In this document: piece after piece, positions 41,022 to 41,045 of the stretch
How the letters are laid out: each line of letters begins with the position of its first letter
How positions within the stretch are numbered: position 1 is the first letter of the stretch
Source of the DNA: Halorubrum ezzemoulense DSM 17463
Lineage (GTDB): Archaea > Halobacteriota > Halobacteria > Halobacteriales > Haloferacaceae
Direction: 5' to 3'
Length of the DNA: 41,045 bases
Assembly (NCBI RefSeq): GCF_002114285.1
Contig: NZ_NEDJ01000025.1
Coordinates: 1-41,045, forward strand
The notes under the pieces: model-generated
Told to the model about the DNA's origin: nothing
What the model saw: the letters and a program-made list of their open reading frames with translations, nothing else
Database searches by the model: none
Position numbers and translations under genes: made by a program

Positions 41022-41045
41022 ATCCGACGCTGCCGACGAACCCTA

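Overview
The window is chromosomal DNA from a haloarchaeon, most likely Halorubrum or a close relative. The evidence is a GC-rich sequence, acidic Asp/Glu-rich proteins, AT-rich TATA boxes about 27 bases upstream of start codons (leaderless promoters), and haloarchaea-specific families (CetZ tubulin, a salactin-like actin, HalOD1, many haloarchaeal DUF families). The genus is inferred from general resemblance; the class Halobacteria is secure. No tRNA, rRNA or CRISPR array was seen.

Layout. Bases 1-126 are the last part of an IS200/IS605-type (TnpB) element. Then come a hybrid PAS/GAF histidine kinase (267-2927), a Usp-like protein, an FKBP prolyl isomerase, and a tail-anchored protein with two CxxC knuckles. 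Next is a signalling island (5.9-10 kb): a membrane protein, a HEAT-repeat pseudokinase gene split by a complete 929-bp IS5-family element with an exact 8-bp target duplication, and a divergent PPP-type phosphatase. A TetR/MATE efflux operon follows, then a gene-poor stretch (12.25-13.65 kb), a two-domain CheC, an ADP-ribosylglycohydrolase, a cation/proton antiporter with TrkA domains, and a CBS protein with a HEPN-like C-terminus.

At 19.3-21 kb a TetR regulator is co-transcribed with a zinc-ribbon membrane protein. The same 16-bp palindrome lies in the promoter of this operon and of the divergent HalOD1 gene, so the three genes look like one small regulon. A MoaB/CinA-domain protein and a DUF7544 membrane protein follow.

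The most notable block is 23.4-28.1 kb. A minus-strand operon (58-aa zinc ribbon, SAP/Rho_N-like acidic protein, acidic protein, then the tubulin homologue CetZ) is divergent from a plus-strand pair (DUF7139 membrane protein and a salactin-like actin). This puts an archaeal tubulin and an archaeal actin side by side with uncharacterised partners. Just after the actin gene are a T-tract terminator and a strongly folding multibranch element of about 80 nt (28078-28158).

The remainder (28.2-41 kb) is mostly housekeeping or unknown: penicillin acylase family, cupin, DUF7260, a ring-cleaving VOC dioxygenase, a TatD-like hydrolase, DUF2150, a methyltransferase, DUF456, DUF63, a Usp, DUF547, a redoxin, a UbiA prenyltransferase, and a 5'-truncated Dam-like adenine methylase at the right edge.
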